A stretch of DNA of 64,000 nt, from assembly GCA_022828595.1 (NCBI GenBank), contig JAKGHH010000002.1, forward strand, positions 87,450,076-87,514,075. Reading direction: 5' to 3'. A program made the translations under genes and the position numbers. Below are positions 1 through 12,420 of this stretch, one piece after another; the first letter of the stretch is position 1; each line of letters opens with the position of its first letter. The DNA is from Nelumbo lutea (taxonomy: Eukaryota > Streptophyta > Magnoliopsida > Proteales > Nelumbonaceae). The notes beneath the pieces were generated by a model. The model was not told the DNA's origin. It searched no databases and was given only the letters and a program-made list of their open reading frames with translations.

Positions 1-420
1 AGTGAGAACAACATCACCCAAAATTTTGTAGGGACATGTGAGGCAAATAGAATACTTCTTGTAACTTCAACAATATGCCTATTTTTTCTTTTAGAAACTC
101 CATTCTGTTATGGGGTCCTAATACAGGAGCTTTAGGGAATAACCCCCAAATTAGTGAAATGACAAGTTAGGTTTTTCTCAAAATATTCTTTTGCATTAGC
201 GGATCTAAAAATTTTAATTTTGGTATCAAACTGGGTTAGGACAAATTCATGGAATTGCCTCATAAGTCTAGGAATTTCATCATGGGACTTCATAAAAAAT
301 ATCCAAGTGAACTGAGAAAAGTCATCAATGAACAAGATAAAATATTTGTAGCCACCCATAGAAGGTAAGTGGCAAGGCCCCACACATCAGAGTGCACAAT
401 ATGAAAAGAAGAAGATCTTT
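1..420 (-). pseudogene. Ty1/copia integrase core fragment (host of the next insertion)
   Basis: The reverse strand encodes part of a copia integrase core: the first catalytic Asp in a HSDVWGP motif near 385-400, then an open stretch with FIDDFSQFTWIFFMKS (132-383). The second catalytic Asp is replaced: FRSANAKEY where the family has an Asp-Asn-Gly type motif. The Glu site reads NGVSKRKNR, with Lys where Glu is expected. A stop follows GVIP. The fragment runs off the left edge and is cut at 420 by the LTR that begins at 421, so it is the site into which copia-1 inserted. It belongs to a copia family different from copia-1. Confidence 0.8.
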
Positions 421-2352
421 TGTATGCCCTTAGCTTCAATCAAAATGATGTACTTTATGAGTTTATTGTAAATGAATAAAAGTGCATATTTGATTCATGT
501 TCCCTTGGTATGTTTCTGTGTAATACCCTTAAACTGGACACTTAATGAGACTCGTGTTAGTTTAGAATGTTCACAGCCAGTGGGTCAGTCTGGGGAGACC
601 TATCCTGACAAGGCTGACACTGTGGTGCCACCAAGTCGGTTGGGGTGGCTTGTCTTAGCTACCGGGGTGAGACCCTCGGCACATAAAGTGCTTGATTATT
701 TGAATCTTTGAACTGGACCAGATTTCCAGTATTGCCCTGGACCTAGGAGATTGATGGGCAAAACTGGAAAGCTACACCCGACCCCTAGACTCGATTATTA
801 TACTGCACTAGGTGTCGGATTGGGCTGTCTTTGATGTACCAATCAGTGAGATCCTTAGCGGGGGTCAAAACTTGGGTATGTTGGGACAGTCTGAGAATTC
901 ATTTAAGTGAGTGATCATAGTGACAGGATCAGCCCCTCTGTCAGACAAAGGTAATGATCGGGGATGCACTCTCGCTGATGGAAACCAAGACTGCCGGCAA
1001 CCGAGTTCAATCGTTGAAATTTGTTTTGCAAAATATATTTTATATGAGATATAAAAGTATATATATTATGGTTTCGAAATGATTTGCAAAAGGGTTTTAA
1101 TTCCCGAGATCGATACTTAAGAGAGTGCAACACTGTTCCTTGTAGTCGAGGGAGAGGTCTTCTCTTGTCGGGCAGTGTATGATCATTATGGGCTGAGAGG
1201 TTAAGTGTAAGACCATTGAGGATAATACCTTATGGGCTAATCTTGCATCTGCCCACAGTCCCCGGGTGTTACAAGGTGGCTTAGCCCAGGAACCACTTAG
1301 GGTAAGTGTTGGGCCCATAGAGCCCATCTGATGGGTTTCAGGGGGTGCACTGTCCATAACAGTGTATTCGGCCAGGCTTTGTAGCTGAACCCATGTGGCT
1401 GATGTGTAGATCAATGTTTGAGTCTCACGCCATATAAGGAAGCCCAACTAGGCAGCAGTTTGGAAAGCTAAATGAATACATAACCCTAAATGGGCCTTAA
1501 GCCCATTTCGAACTGGGCTAATTTGATTAGTCATTAAGGGGCGAATTCTAAGATAAGATCAACTGATAGGATTGGGCCCACACCCTATCCACTCAGAGAG
1601 TCCAAGATCTAAATGAGATTTAGATCTGGAAACTTCCTAATTAGATTAGGAGATGACTGATCTAATCTGCAGATAAGATAAGGGTTATCCCTTATCTTAA
1701 AGGGACTTCTAATCTAGATATGATTTGGGTTAGCAACTCCTAATGGGATTAGGAGATGATCCCTTTAAGTCTATAAAAGGAAGAAGGGGTGGCAGCCTTT
1801 AGACATAACAATCATCAGCAACAGATAGTCTTGTCTTCAGAGCTGAAATCACAGAAGAGAGAATTCTACTCCCTACAAATACTCTCTAGCCGCCTCCTTC
1901 CTATAGCCGCCGCCTACAGCAGTTTGATCTCCATTCCTCGGGAGAAATCTAGATTGGATCTTGATTCCAATCTTTTGGAGAAACGATTGGTGGGAGTTGT
2001 ATTCACAAGCCGTCCAGGTGATTCTTGAGAAGGATCAAGTTCTTTTGGAAGAACACTACTGATTCTGCTCCACCCTGCACTGCGCCATCTTCAGTGGGAG
2101 CAGATTTTGGATCCTACCTTGGGCGTGAACCCCTCCATTGAGAGATATTGTTTCTCTGTATCTGGTATTATCTCTCCCTACTCCTTTTGGTTCAGATCTG
2201 GTTCAGTTTATGGTTCAAGAATGATCCTTGAAAATATGAATTTTGAAATAGGGAATTCGATTCCCAATTGAAGGGAGAGAAAAATTTTTGAAATTCGCCC
2301 CCTTATTCCGCAATCTTTGGGCATCCATATGATGGATTTCCTATCCCCTTCA
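421..2352 (+). repeat. 5' LTR of copia-1 (about 1.93 kb)
   Basis: The same sequence recurs at 7880-9828 (forward), 24673-26580 (reverse) and, more diverged, 62592-64000 (reverse). Its right end is CCTATCCCCTTCA, directly before a primer-binding site. The left end starts at TGTATGCCC. The other copies start TGTTAGAAAG or TGTTAGACAG about 14 bases further out, so this copy has lost its tip. A TATA box at 1772 marks U3/R. The short ORFs inside (for example 1789-2028) are LTR sequence without recognisable coding content. Confidence 0.92.
1772..1780 (+). promoter_or_regulatory. LTR TATA box (TATAAAAGG)
   Basis: TATAAAAGG followed by a purine-rich GAAGAAGGGG stretch. The same motif and context recur at 9246 and, reversed, at 25243. 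The position about 580 bases before the LTR end fits the U3/R boundary; the transcription start is inferred. Confidence 0.7.
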
Positions 2353-2353
2353 C

Positions 2354-2370
2354 TAGTATCAGAGCCAGGT
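2354..2370 (+). other. Primer-binding site, initiator Met-tRNA type
   Basis: TAGTATCAGAGCCAGGT begins two bases after the LTR end. It matches the usual plant copia primer site complementary to the initiator Met tRNA 3' end (TGGTATCAGAGCC) except for one base. The copia-2 interior lacks this site. Confidence 0.85.
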
Positions 2371-4150
2371 TCAAATCTTGAACCATTCTGTTTCAGATCT
2401 GAACCTACGCAAATAGGGAGAAGGCGTTCTACCCAATTTGTGCAGATATGGGTTTTGGGAAATTTGTTCCCAAAACAGATGGGGAAATAATCTGAAATTA
2501 ATTTTATATAAATCTGAGTATTATTTAGAATAGTTCTTTATGATTTTCTTGATTTATGGGCTGTTCGTACAAGAGGAGATCGATTTCTTGGTTTGCGTAG
2601 GGAGAACTGCAAGATTTGCAGTTTCTTGAATTTATTTATTACGTTTGGTCTATAAATAATTTTATTTTTTATTTTTTAGACTCAATGTATAGGCATTCGA
2701 TCTAATGTAATTATTAAGAGAAATAGGATTTCTATTTAATTTTATTTTGGATCGAAGATGGCGGCGCAGAGAAGGAGATTTCACAGATGGGAGATTCGCT
2801 ATCTGCGATTCGCAGTTAGTGAAACTGCAATCTGTGATCTAACCTCTGTTTTGCAGGATGGAATGTGCGAATAGCCCTGATTTACTGATTCTTGATTTTC
2901 TTTTATTAGTTATTTAATTTCAGACTATTTTCTTGAATTAAGGATTTAATTAAAGACCAAACCCTAGACCCATTCGAACCAAGATTGGTTCAAAACTGTT
3001 TGGACCAAATCTAGGGTTTAATCAAGGCTGAAAGTCAACTCTATTTTTCCCACTAATGGGCCTGAGGATTGATATTTAATTAAATGGTTAATTCGGCCCA
3101 ACTTGTAAAGGCCCAGTTTTAAATAGTTAAAACTACTAAAAGCCCACTTCAAAGGATAAAGCTATATGGGCTGAACTGGGTAACCCTAATTCAGCCCGTA
3201 TACATAGATAATATTAATGGTTAATATTATAGATTTTTAATGGGCTTCCAATGGGCCTTACAGATAATTAATTGATTGGATCAATTTATCCCTGCATGAG
3301 ATGTTTGGATGTATGATGTGCTCCGTACATGGGCCATATGTGCTTGGCCCATGCTCATTCGACAGTGGCTCTTGCGCACACCATGGCTGAATGCACATCA
3401 TTGCCATGGTGTCCCTTTTGGTCATTGGATGACCTCCCTCAGTGGTGGGCCCCACACCTCATCAAGAGGTTACGTGCAGAACCCTAGCCGTTTTAAAGCC
3501 CATCGAAATCTGACTTTATGAAAGTCTGTGGGAGCCACTTTGGTTTGACCTAAATCAAACTAGGGTGTAATTAACTGTTCCCTCCAGCTAATATGAGTGC
3601 ACGTGATAGGGAGATTCATACGATGAACTCTCTAAAGGCCTTCCATCATTAGCGTGAGGATGGGTCCTTCAGTAATGAGGAAATGCACCAGAAAATGGGC
3701 TATCCATTTGTTGTTGGACTTGTCTGAGTGTTTCATAAGATGATAGGGGCATCATAGACCGATGTGGGAGGGGCTTCACCAGAAAATGGGAACTCTCTCA
3801 CGGTACCTTGGTGTTCACGAATATGATGGGTAAGCACTCACTAGACAGAAAGGTTTACTTGAAAACAACTTTGAACCTTGTCTGACAGGGGCCAAAGGGA
3901 AAACTCATATGATGAGTGGATATGATCCTTCACAAAAAGGTGGTGGGGTTATGCAGCTGAAACAGTTGGCTCCATGCACCCTATGTGATTTCCCACATTT
4001 CCAGAGATAACCCGTAGTCTTCGTCACTGAGAAAGGAGGGAAATCTCATAGATGAATAAATGGAAATGGATCATAGATTAAAATCCATATCTATGAAATG
4101 AACATGAATCAAATTAGGTGGTGGACTGATGTTTGCTCTTTTATCAGAAA
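2371..4150 (+). other. copia-1 leader, noncoding
   Basis: About 1.8 kb lies between primer site and gag start. I see no supported gene; short ORFs such as 3258-3521 on either strand are chance. Much of it is conserved with 9829-11351 before the second gag, so it is a family feature rather than an insertion. It is AT-rich with local GGGCCCA/TGGGCC words. Confidence 0.75.
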
Positions 4151-5248
4151 ATGGCAAACGGATCTTTTGCAAAGCTTCTTGATGACAACAAGCTTAAGGG
4201 CCCAAACTACGCCGACTGGTACAGGAACCTTATGCTGGTCCTAACTTCTAAAAAGCTGGACAAAGTGGCAAAGAATCCTCACCCGGAGCGTCCGGGTGAC
4301 AGGGCTTCTGAGGCCCGAAGGAGAGACTATCAGGAATGGGAGGAAAAAAACTCTCTAGCCTGGTGTTACATCATTGTCCCTTTGGACAACCCAATACAGA
4401 GGCAGTTCGATCAGATCGAACTTGCCAATGACATATTGGACAGTTTGAGGATGATGTATGAAGAGCAGAATCGTTTTACTCGACAAAAGGTCTTGAAACA
4501 ATTCATGACCACACAAATGTCCAAGGGCCAACAAGTTCATGACCATTGTCTTCGGATGATGGGATACATCAACGAACTGGAGGCTCTTGGATCCGGGCTG
4601 GACCTTTCAACCCAAATAGATGCTATCCTTAATTCTTTGCCTCATTCCTTTAATCCGTTCATCATGAACTATAACATGAACAAGCTGAATGTCAACTTGC
4701 AAGAGCTCAGCAATATGTTGCAAAGAGCCGAAGAACTTATTAGAAAGGATGAGCCTGTAGTTATGCTTGTTGAAGCTAGCGAAATGGGCAAGAGAAAGAG
4801 GAAGGCAAAGAAGCCTCAAAAGAAAGCCACTAAGGGCAAGAAGCAGAAGAAAGACAAAGCATCGGATGCTTGTCACTTCTACAAGAAGACCGGCCATTGG
4901 AAAAGGAATTGTCCTGCCTACCTAGAATCCAAGAAAGGTAATTTTGAAACTTATGTTATAGAAACCAATTTATTGGTAGCTTCTGTATCTTGGTGTATTG
5001 ACTCCAGGGCTTCAACTCTTGCGTGTAACTCACTACAGGGGTTCAAGGTAAGCAGAAGGCTGAGTGAAGGAGAAGTCACTCTCTACTTGGGGACTACTGC
5101 AACTGTTGCAGTTGTGGCAATAGGAACCGTGGAGTTAATTTTTAGAGAAGAAAAAGTTGTACTAAAAGATTGTCTTTATGTACAAAACTTAAGAAGAAAT
5201 TTGATTTCTGTTTCAAAATTGTGTAGATGTTTATTCTGTCTTCTTTAG
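4151..5248 (+). pseudogene. copia-1 gag and protease, degenerate
   Basis: Starts MANGSFAKLLDDNKLKGPN; the 4151 ATG is preferred over the in-frame 4133 ATG because the second copia copy also starts MANG. The first ~200 residues are the copia gag region (RDYQEWEEKNSLAWCYI, then MMGYINELEALGSG). A Lys-rich stretch precedes a zinc knuckle near residue 240 that reads CHFYKKTGHWKRNC, so the second Cys of CX2CX4HX4C is displaced or lost. The protease active site near residue 283 reads WCIDSRAST where copia has Asp-Ser-Gly-Ala. The frame fails at LCRCLFCLL near 5225 by a small deletion relative to copy 2 (LCADGYSIFF) and continues in another frame into integrase. Both altered motifs suggest loss of function. 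Confidence 0.88.
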
Positions 5249-6216
5249 TAATACGATTATTATTAAAAGAAATAATAGATTCATTGCATACGGGGAACTG
5301 GAGAACGGTTTCTATGTTCTACATCCTTCTCTAGAAACTAACATAACCGAAACTACGTCGACTGAAATCCCCAAGAAGAGAGCCCGTGATAATGATGTTA
5401 ATCCCACGTGCCTGTGGCATTTCCGACTTGGCCACATCGGTGTTGACCGAATCACAAGGTTGGTAAAGGATGGTCCTTTGGATTTTTTAACTGTAGAAGA
5501 TCTTCCCACCTATGAGCCTTGCCTGCAAGGCAAGATGATGAAACAACCATTTGACGGTAAGCCTGAAAGATGTACAGGCACACTTGACCTAATACATACT
5601 GATGTATGTGGTCCCCTGAGTGTTAGGACACAGAATCAACACATGTATTTCATCACCTTCACAGATGATTTCTCACGATATGGTTACGTGTACCTAATGA
5701 GACACAAGTCTGAATCCTTTGAAAAGTTCAAAGAGTTTAGACAAGAGGTCGAGAAACAGTTGGGGAGAGAAATTAAAGCCCTTCGATCTGATCGAGGTGG
5801 CGAGTATCTCTCTGACGAATTCAGGGACTACTTAAAGGACAATGGGATAGTATCATAATTAGCTCCTCTTGCTACACCACAACTTAACGGTATTTCAGAG
5901 AGGAGGAATAGGACCTTATTGGATATGGTTCGGTCACTTCTCATACACTCAGAGTTACCCACATCCTTTTGGGGTTACGCATTAGAGACTACGATTTACA
6001 TGCTGAATCGGGTTCCAACCAAATTGGTTCCTAACACTCCATATGAACTTTGGACCGGAAAGAAAGCAAGTGTCAGACACTTGAAGATTTGGGGTTGTCC
6101 AGCACACGTTAAAAGAATGAGTGCGGACAAGTTGGAATCCAAGACCAGTCGTTGCCTATTTGTAGGCTACCCAAAAGGCTTTGTAGGTTACCTTTTCTAT
6201 GACCCAAGTGAGTAGA
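5225..6216 (+). pseudogene. copia-1 integrase region
   Basis: After the frame change the GAG-pre-integrase motif appears (LWHFRLGHIG, near 5415-5450), then the integrase core. The three acidic residues are visible: Asp in HTDVCGPL (near 5595), Asp in RSDRGGEY (near 5790) and Glu in ISERRNRT (near 5893). A TAA at 5856 falls between the last two, and a TAG at 6213 ends the segment after [10 protein letters not shown]-terminal copia features are present ([31 protein letters not shown]). The region is one nearly continuous pol reading with a few stops, so it decayed by point changes rather than large deletion. Confidence 0.9.
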
Positions 6217-6218
6217 AA

Positions 6219-7868
6219 GTGTTCTGTAGTCGAAATGTCCAATTCTTGGAGACCGATTACATCCTGGACATCCATCATCAGGAAATTGTTCTTGATGAGG
6301 AGAGCTCAGGAGCAGTGGGAGATGTCCCACAAGTTCCAGGTAGTGACCAACCTAGAAGATCCACTCGGGTATCCAGGCCACCAGTCTGTTATGGTTATGA
6401 CCAGGATAGTTACCTGGTGGAAACCTTGACTAGTGAGGAGGATCTCGTGACTTACGCGGAAGCTATGTTCGACATAGATTACCAGAAGTGGGTGGAGGCC
6501 ATGAGAGTAGAGATGGACTCAATGGAGACCAATAGAGTCTGGACTCTAGTAGATCCGCCCTCCAAGGTAAAAGCAATCGGTTGCAAATGGATTTACAAGA
6601 GGAAGAAGGGCCCCGATGGTAGGGTTGAGACCTTCAAAGCTCGCCTGTGGCCATGCTTGATTCCATTAGGATTCCTGCTAGCTGTAGCAGCATACCGTGA
6701 TTATGAGATTTGGCAGATGGATGTCAAAACTGCATTCTTGAATGGAGATCTTACTGAAGATATCTATATGTAGCAGCTGCAAGGCTTCATAGCTGCGGGT
6801 CAGGAAAACAAGGTATGTAAAGTCAATAGATCCATTTATGGACTTAAGCAAGGTTTTAGAAGTTGGAACATCCGTTTTGACTCTGCTGTCAAATCGTTTG
6901 ACTTTGAGCAGAATCCGGATGAACCCTGTGTTTACAGGAAGTACAGTGGAGATAAGGTTACCTTCTTGGTTCTATATGTAGATGACATTCTACTCATTGG
7001 GAATGATGTAGGAATGTTGTCTACGGTGAAAGTATGGCTTTCACTGCAATTCTCCATGAAAGATCTTGGAGAGGCCTCCTGTATACTGGGTCTTCAACTC
7101 TATAGAGATAGATCGAAGCGGATAATAGGATTATCCCAATCTGCCTACATTGACAAAATAGTCAAGAGATATAGCATGAAAAACTCCAAGAAAGGAAATG
7201 TTCCTTTCAGGCACGGAGTCACTCTCTCCAATAAGATGTCTCCCAAGACTTCTGAGGAGATTGATGGCATGAAAGACGTTCCCTATGCCTCTACCGTAGG
7301 GAGCATCATGTATGCCATGTTGTGCACTCGCCCTGACATTGCTTAGGCAGTGAGTGTAGTAAGCAGATTTCAGGCCAACCCAGGGCAGGAGCATGGGACT
7401 GCTGTGAAAAACATACTTAAGTACCTTCGAAGGACAAAAGAGTTTTTGTCTAGTATTCGATAGTAGCTCACTACAGATCCAAGGATATACAGATGCCGAT
7501 TTCCAGTTGGATCAAGATGATAGAAAGTCTATATCTGGATATATTTTCATGATAGGATCGTGTGTTGTTTCCTGAGTGTCAGCAAACAGGGGTCCTAAGT
7601 TGAAAATTAATAGTCCACAACCCAGGCCGAACGCATTGCCGTAAGTGAGGCTGCCTTATGAATGAAGGTGTTCATTCCTGAATTTGGAATTCAGCACATC
7701 ACCCATTCCACTATTGTATGACAACACTGGACCTAGGGAGGATGATAGTAAGATGTAGCATCAGCGGAGAATGTGGTAGACCCATTGACTAAGCCACTGA
7801 CACAGAAAGTGTTTATGAAACACATGGAAAGTTTGGGACTCCGACTCGTACCTGATTGGACCTAAGTG
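6219..7868 (+). pseudogene. copia-1 reverse transcriptase and RNase H, degenerate
   Basis: RT begins after the linker DQPRRSTRVSRPP with WVEAMRVEMDSME and GCKWIYKRKKGPDG. The stretch corresponding to VAKVYTQKEGIDYEETF in copy 2 is missing here (FKARLWPCLIPLGF), an internal deletion of roughly 45-60 bases. The first Asp is intact in DVKTAFLNGDL and the catalytic LYVDDILLIG is intact near 6972-6995. A TAG at 6771 and another at 7344 (RPDIA stop) break the frame. Beyond 7346, connection/RNase H sequence is readable only in pieces (ILKYLRRTKEF, then SEAALMNEG) with several stops. It ends at a polypurine tract just before 7880. Confidence 0.88.
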
Positions 7869-7870
7869 CA

Positions 7871-7879
7871 AGTGGGAGC
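7871..7879 (+). other. copia-1 polypurine tract
   Basis: AGTGGGAGC immediately before the LTR start TGTTAGAAAG is the expected plus-strand priming site for the 3' LTR. Confidence 0.75.
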
Positions 7880-9828
7880 TGTTAGAAAGTTTTCTATGCC
7901 CTTAGCTTCAATCAAAATGATGTACTTTATGAGTTTATTGTAAATGAATAAAAGTGCATATTTGATTCATGTTCCCTTGGTATGTTTCTGTGTAATACCC
8001 TTAAACTGGACACTTAAATAGACTCGTGTTAGTTTAGAATGTTCACAGCCAGTGGGTCGGTCTGGGGAGACCTATCCTGACAAGGCTGACAATATGGTGC
8101 CACCAAGTCGGTTGGGGTGGCTTGTCTCCACTACCAGGGTGAGACCGTAGGCACATAGAGTGTATGATTAATTGATTCTTTGAACTGGACCAGATTTCTA
8201 GTATTGCCCTGGACCATGGAGATTGATGGGCAAAACTGGAAAGTTACACGCAACCCCTAGACTCGATTATGATACTGCACTAGGTGTCGGATTGGGCTGT
8301 CTTTGATGTACCAATTAGTGAGATCCTTAGCGGGGGTCAAAACCTGGGTATGTTGGGACAGTCTGAGAATTCATCTGAGTGGGTGATCATAGTGACAGGA
8401 TCAGCCCCTTTGTCGGACAAAGGTAATGATCGGTGATGCACTCTCATTGATGGAAACCAAGACTCCCAGCAGCTGATTTCAATCATTGAAATTTGTTTTA
8501 CAAAATATATTTTGAGATATAAAAGTATATAAATTATGGATTCAAAAAGATTTGCAAAAGGTTTTAATTCCCGAGATCCATACTTAAGAGAGTGCAACAC
8601 TGTTCCTTGCAGCCGAGGGAGAAGTCCTCTCTTGTCGGGCAGTGTATGATCATTATGGACTGAGAGGTTAAGTGTAAGACCATTGAGAATAATACCTGAT
8701 GGGCTAATCTTGCATCTGCCCACAGTCCCTAGGTGTTACAAGGTGGCTTGGCCCAGGGACCACTTAGGGTAAGTGTTGGGCCCATAGAGCCCATCTGATG
8801 GGTTTCATGGGGTGCATTGTCCATAACAGTGTATTCGGCCAGGCCTTGTAACAAAGGCTGGGCTGAACCCATGTGGTTGATGTGTAGATCAATGTTTGGG
8901 TCCCACGCCATACAAGGAAGCCCAACTGGGCAGCAGTTTGGAAGGCTAAATGAATATATAACCCTAAATGGGCCTTAAGCCCATTTTGAACTAATTTGAT
9001 TAGTCACTTAAGGGACGAATTCTGAGATAAGATTGGCTGATAGGATTGGGCCCACACCCTATCCACTTAGAGAGTCCAAGATCTGAATAAGATTTAGATA
9101 TGGAAACTTCCTAATTAGATTAGGAGATGACTGATCTAATCTGCAGATAAGATAAGGGTTATCCCTTATCTTAAAGGGACTTCTAATCCATATATGATTT
9201 GGGTTAGCAATTCCTAATGGGATTAGGAGTTGATCCCTTTAGGTCTATAAAAGGAAGAAGGGGTGGCAGCCTTTAGACACAACAACAGACAACCACCAGC
9301 AATAGTCTTGTCTTCAGAGCTGAAATCATAGAAGAAAGAATCCTGCACCCTGCAAATACTCTCTTGCCACCTCCTTCCTGCAGCCACCGCTTACAGCAGT
9401 TCGATCTCCATTCCTTGGGAGAAATCAAGATTGGATCTTGATTCCAATCTTTTGGAGAAAAGATTGGTGGGAGTTGTATTCACAAGCCATCCGGGTGATT
9501 CTTGAGAATGATCAAGTTCTTTTGGAAGAACACTATTGATTCTGCTCCACCCTACACTATGCCATCTTCAGTGGGAGCAGATTTTGGATCCTACCTTAGG
9601 CGTGAACACCTCCATTGAGAGATATATTTCTCTGTATTAGGTATTATCTCTCCCTATTCCTTTTGGTTCAAATCTGGTTCAGTTTATGATTCAAGATTGA
9701 TCATTGAAAATATGATTTTCTAAATAGGGAATTCGATTCCTAGTTGAAGGGAGAGAAATTTTTTTTGAAATTCGCCCCTTATTTCCGCAATCTTTGGGCG
9801 TCCATGTGATGGATTTCCTATCCCTTCA
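7880..9828 (+). repeat. 3' LTR of copia-1, also left LTR of copia-2
   Basis: Starts TGTTAGAAAG, ends CCTATCCCTTCA, about 1.95 kb. It aligns along its length with 421-2352 with scattered substitutions and a few small indels (for example around 8510-8530). A TATA box lies at 9246. It is followed at once by copia-family interior sequence rather than by flanking DNA, so one LTR serves two interiors. Confidence 0.9.
9246..9254 (+). promoter_or_regulatory. LTR TATA box
   Basis: TATAAAAGG in the same context as at 1772 in the paired LTR. Confidence 0.65.
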
Positions 9829-11351
9829 GAAATCTGCGATTTCGTAGTTCTATTCATTATGGTCTGTAATTATTATTTTTTTTAATTTTTAGACTGAATG
9901 TATAGGTATTCGATCTGATGTAATATTAATAGAAAATTTAAATTTTTCTATTTTATTTTATTCTAGATCGAAGCTGCATGCGCTGGAGAAGGAGAATTTG
10001 CAGATGGAGAAATCGCTATCTGCGATTTGCAGTTTGTGAAACTGCAAACTGTGATCTAACATTTGTTTTGCAAGTTGGAGATGTGCGAACAACCCTATGA
10101 CTGATTCTTGTTTTTCTTTTATCAGTGATTTTAATTTCAGATCATTTCTTGAATTAAATCTTCAAATAAAAATCAAACCCTAGACCCATTCGAACCAGAT
10201 TGGTCCAAAATGGTTGGACCGAATCTGTGGTTCGATAGGGGTTGTTCTCAGCCCTAATTTCCCACTTTTGGGTCAAGAGATTGGTGTTTAATTGAGAGAC
10301 TTAATTCGACCCACACCTATAAGGCCCAGTTTTAAAGAGTTAAAACTGCTAAAGCCCATTAATTTTAGAAAAGCTATATGGGTCGAACTGCTAACTACTA
10401 TTCAACCCATATACCTAGATAATATTAATCAATAATATTATGAATTAAAATGGACTTTAATAAAGGGCTTTACAAATACTAATTGATTGGATCAATTCTA
10501 TCATTGAATGTGATGTATGGATGTGTGATGTGCTACGTACATGGGCCATAAGTACTTGGCTCATGCAGATACGATAGTGGCTCTTGTGCATACCATGGTT
10601 GAATGCACATCATTTCCATGGTGTCCCTAAAGATCATTGGATGATCTCCCTCAGTGGTAGGCCCACACCCCTAAAAAGGATACGTGTGAATCCCTAGCCA
10701 TTTAGGGCCCACCTAAATCTGAATTTATGAAAGTCAGTGGGAGTCACTTTGGTTTGACATAAATTAAACTAGGACATAACTTTTGTTCCCTCCTAAAATA
10801 TGAGTGCATGTGATAGGGAGATTCATATGATGAACTCTCTAAAGGCCTTCCATCATTAGCATGAAGATGGGTCCTTCAGTAATGAGGAGATGCACCATAA
10901 AATTGGGCTATCCATTTGCTATTGGGTCTATCGGAGTGTTTCATAAGATGATAGGGGCATCATAGACCGATGTGGGAGGAGCTCACCAAAAAATGGGAGA
11001 CTCTCACGGTACCTTGGCGTTCACGAATATGATGGGTGAGACTGGACATAAAGGTTTAACCTGAAATGGCAATGAACCTTGTCTGACAGAAGCCAAAGGG
11101 AAAGCTCATATGATGAGTGGATATGATCCTTCACAGAAAGGTGGTGGAGTTATGCAGCTGAAACAGTTGGCTCCATGCACCCTATGTGATTTCCCACATT
11201 TCTAGAGACAATTCATAGTCTCCATCACTGAGATAGGAGGTCAATCTCAAAGATGAATAAATGGGAATGGAACATAGATTAAAAACCATATCTATGTAGA
11301 TAACATGAATCAAATTAGGTTGTGGACTGATGCTTTCTCTTTTATCAGAAA
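9829..11351 (+). other. copia-2 leader, without primer site
   Basis: The sequence after the LTR matches the copia-1 leader only from about 2620 onward. The primer-binding site and the following ~270 bases are missing. The rest of the leader follows in the same order as in copia-1. No gene seen. Confidence 0.8.
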
Positions 11352-12420
11352 ATGGCAAATGGACAATTTGCAAAGCTTTTGGACGACAATAAGCTTAAAG
11401 GCCCAAATTAGGCCGACTGGTATCATAACCTAATGCTGGTCTTGACCTCTAAAAATTTGGATAAGGTGGCTAAGAATCCTGCTCCAGAACGTCCGGGAGA
11501 TAAGGCTTCTGAGGCACAGAGAAGGGATTATCAAGAATGGGAGGAGAAAAACTCCCTCGCCCAATGTTACCTCATTGCCTCCCTGGACAATCTGATACAG
11601 AGGCAGTTCAACAGGTCGAACTAGCCAAGGACAGATTGGATAGTTTAAAGACAATGTACGAAGAGTAGAACCGTTCTACTCGGCAAAAGGTCTTGAAATA
11701 GTTCATGACCGCGTAGATGTCTAAGGGCCAGCAAGTTCATGACCATTGTCTTCAGATGATGGGCTAGATCAATGAGCTTGAGGCTCTTGGATCCGGCTGG
11801 ACCATGTAACACAGATAGATGCCATGCTTAACTCTTTGCCTCCGTCCTTCAATCCGTTCATCATGAACTATAACATGAATAAGCTGAATGTCAGCGTTCA
11901 GGAACTCAGCAATTTGTTGCAGAGGGTTGAAGAACTGATCAAGAAGGATGAGCCTCTAGCCATGCTTGTTGAAGCTGGCAAGAAGGGCAAGAAAAGGAGG
12001 GCAAAGAGAAAGCCCCAGAAAAAGGCCACCAAACCCAAGAAGTAGAGGAAAGACAAGGCATCAGATGCCTATCATTTTTGCAAGTAGACCAGCCACTGGG
12101 AGAGGAACTGTCCTCAATACCTGGAATCCAAGCAAGGTAATTTCGAATCTTGCGTTATAGAAACCAATTTGTTGGTAACTTCTGCATCCTGGTGTATTGA
12201 CTCCGGGGCTTCAACTCATGCGTGTTACTCACTATAGGGGTTCAAGGTAAGCAGAAGGCTAAGTGAAAGAGAGGTGACACTTTACTTGGGGACTTCTACA
12301 AGTGTTGCAGCTGTGGCTATAGGAACCATAGAATTAATTTTTAGAGAATGATCAATTGTACTGAAAGATTGTCTTTATGTACAAAATTTGAGAAGAAATT
12401 TGATTTCTGTTTCAAAACTA
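11352..12420 (+). pseudogene. copia-2 gag and protease, degenerate
   Basis: Begins MANGQFAKLLDDNKLKGPN, followed at once by a stop where copia-1 has Tyr (PNYADW). Further stops occur at about 11621, 11668 and 11716. The zinc-knuckle region reads YHFCK-stop-TSHWERNC. In contrast to copia-1 the protease site is well kept (WCIDSGASTHACYS, near 12190-12230). Frames shift near 11600 and 11800. It is more damaged than copia-1 gag but colinear with it. Confidence 0.85.

Noticed and set aside
1789..2028. 79-residue ORF starting MAAFRHNNHQQQ
   Set aside because: It lies in the R/U5 part of the copia LTR; the paired LTR does not keep the frame open over the same span.
4355..4897. Reverse-strand ORFs of 63 and 96 residues inside gag
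   Set aside because: Shadows of the forward gag reading with no recognisable domain.
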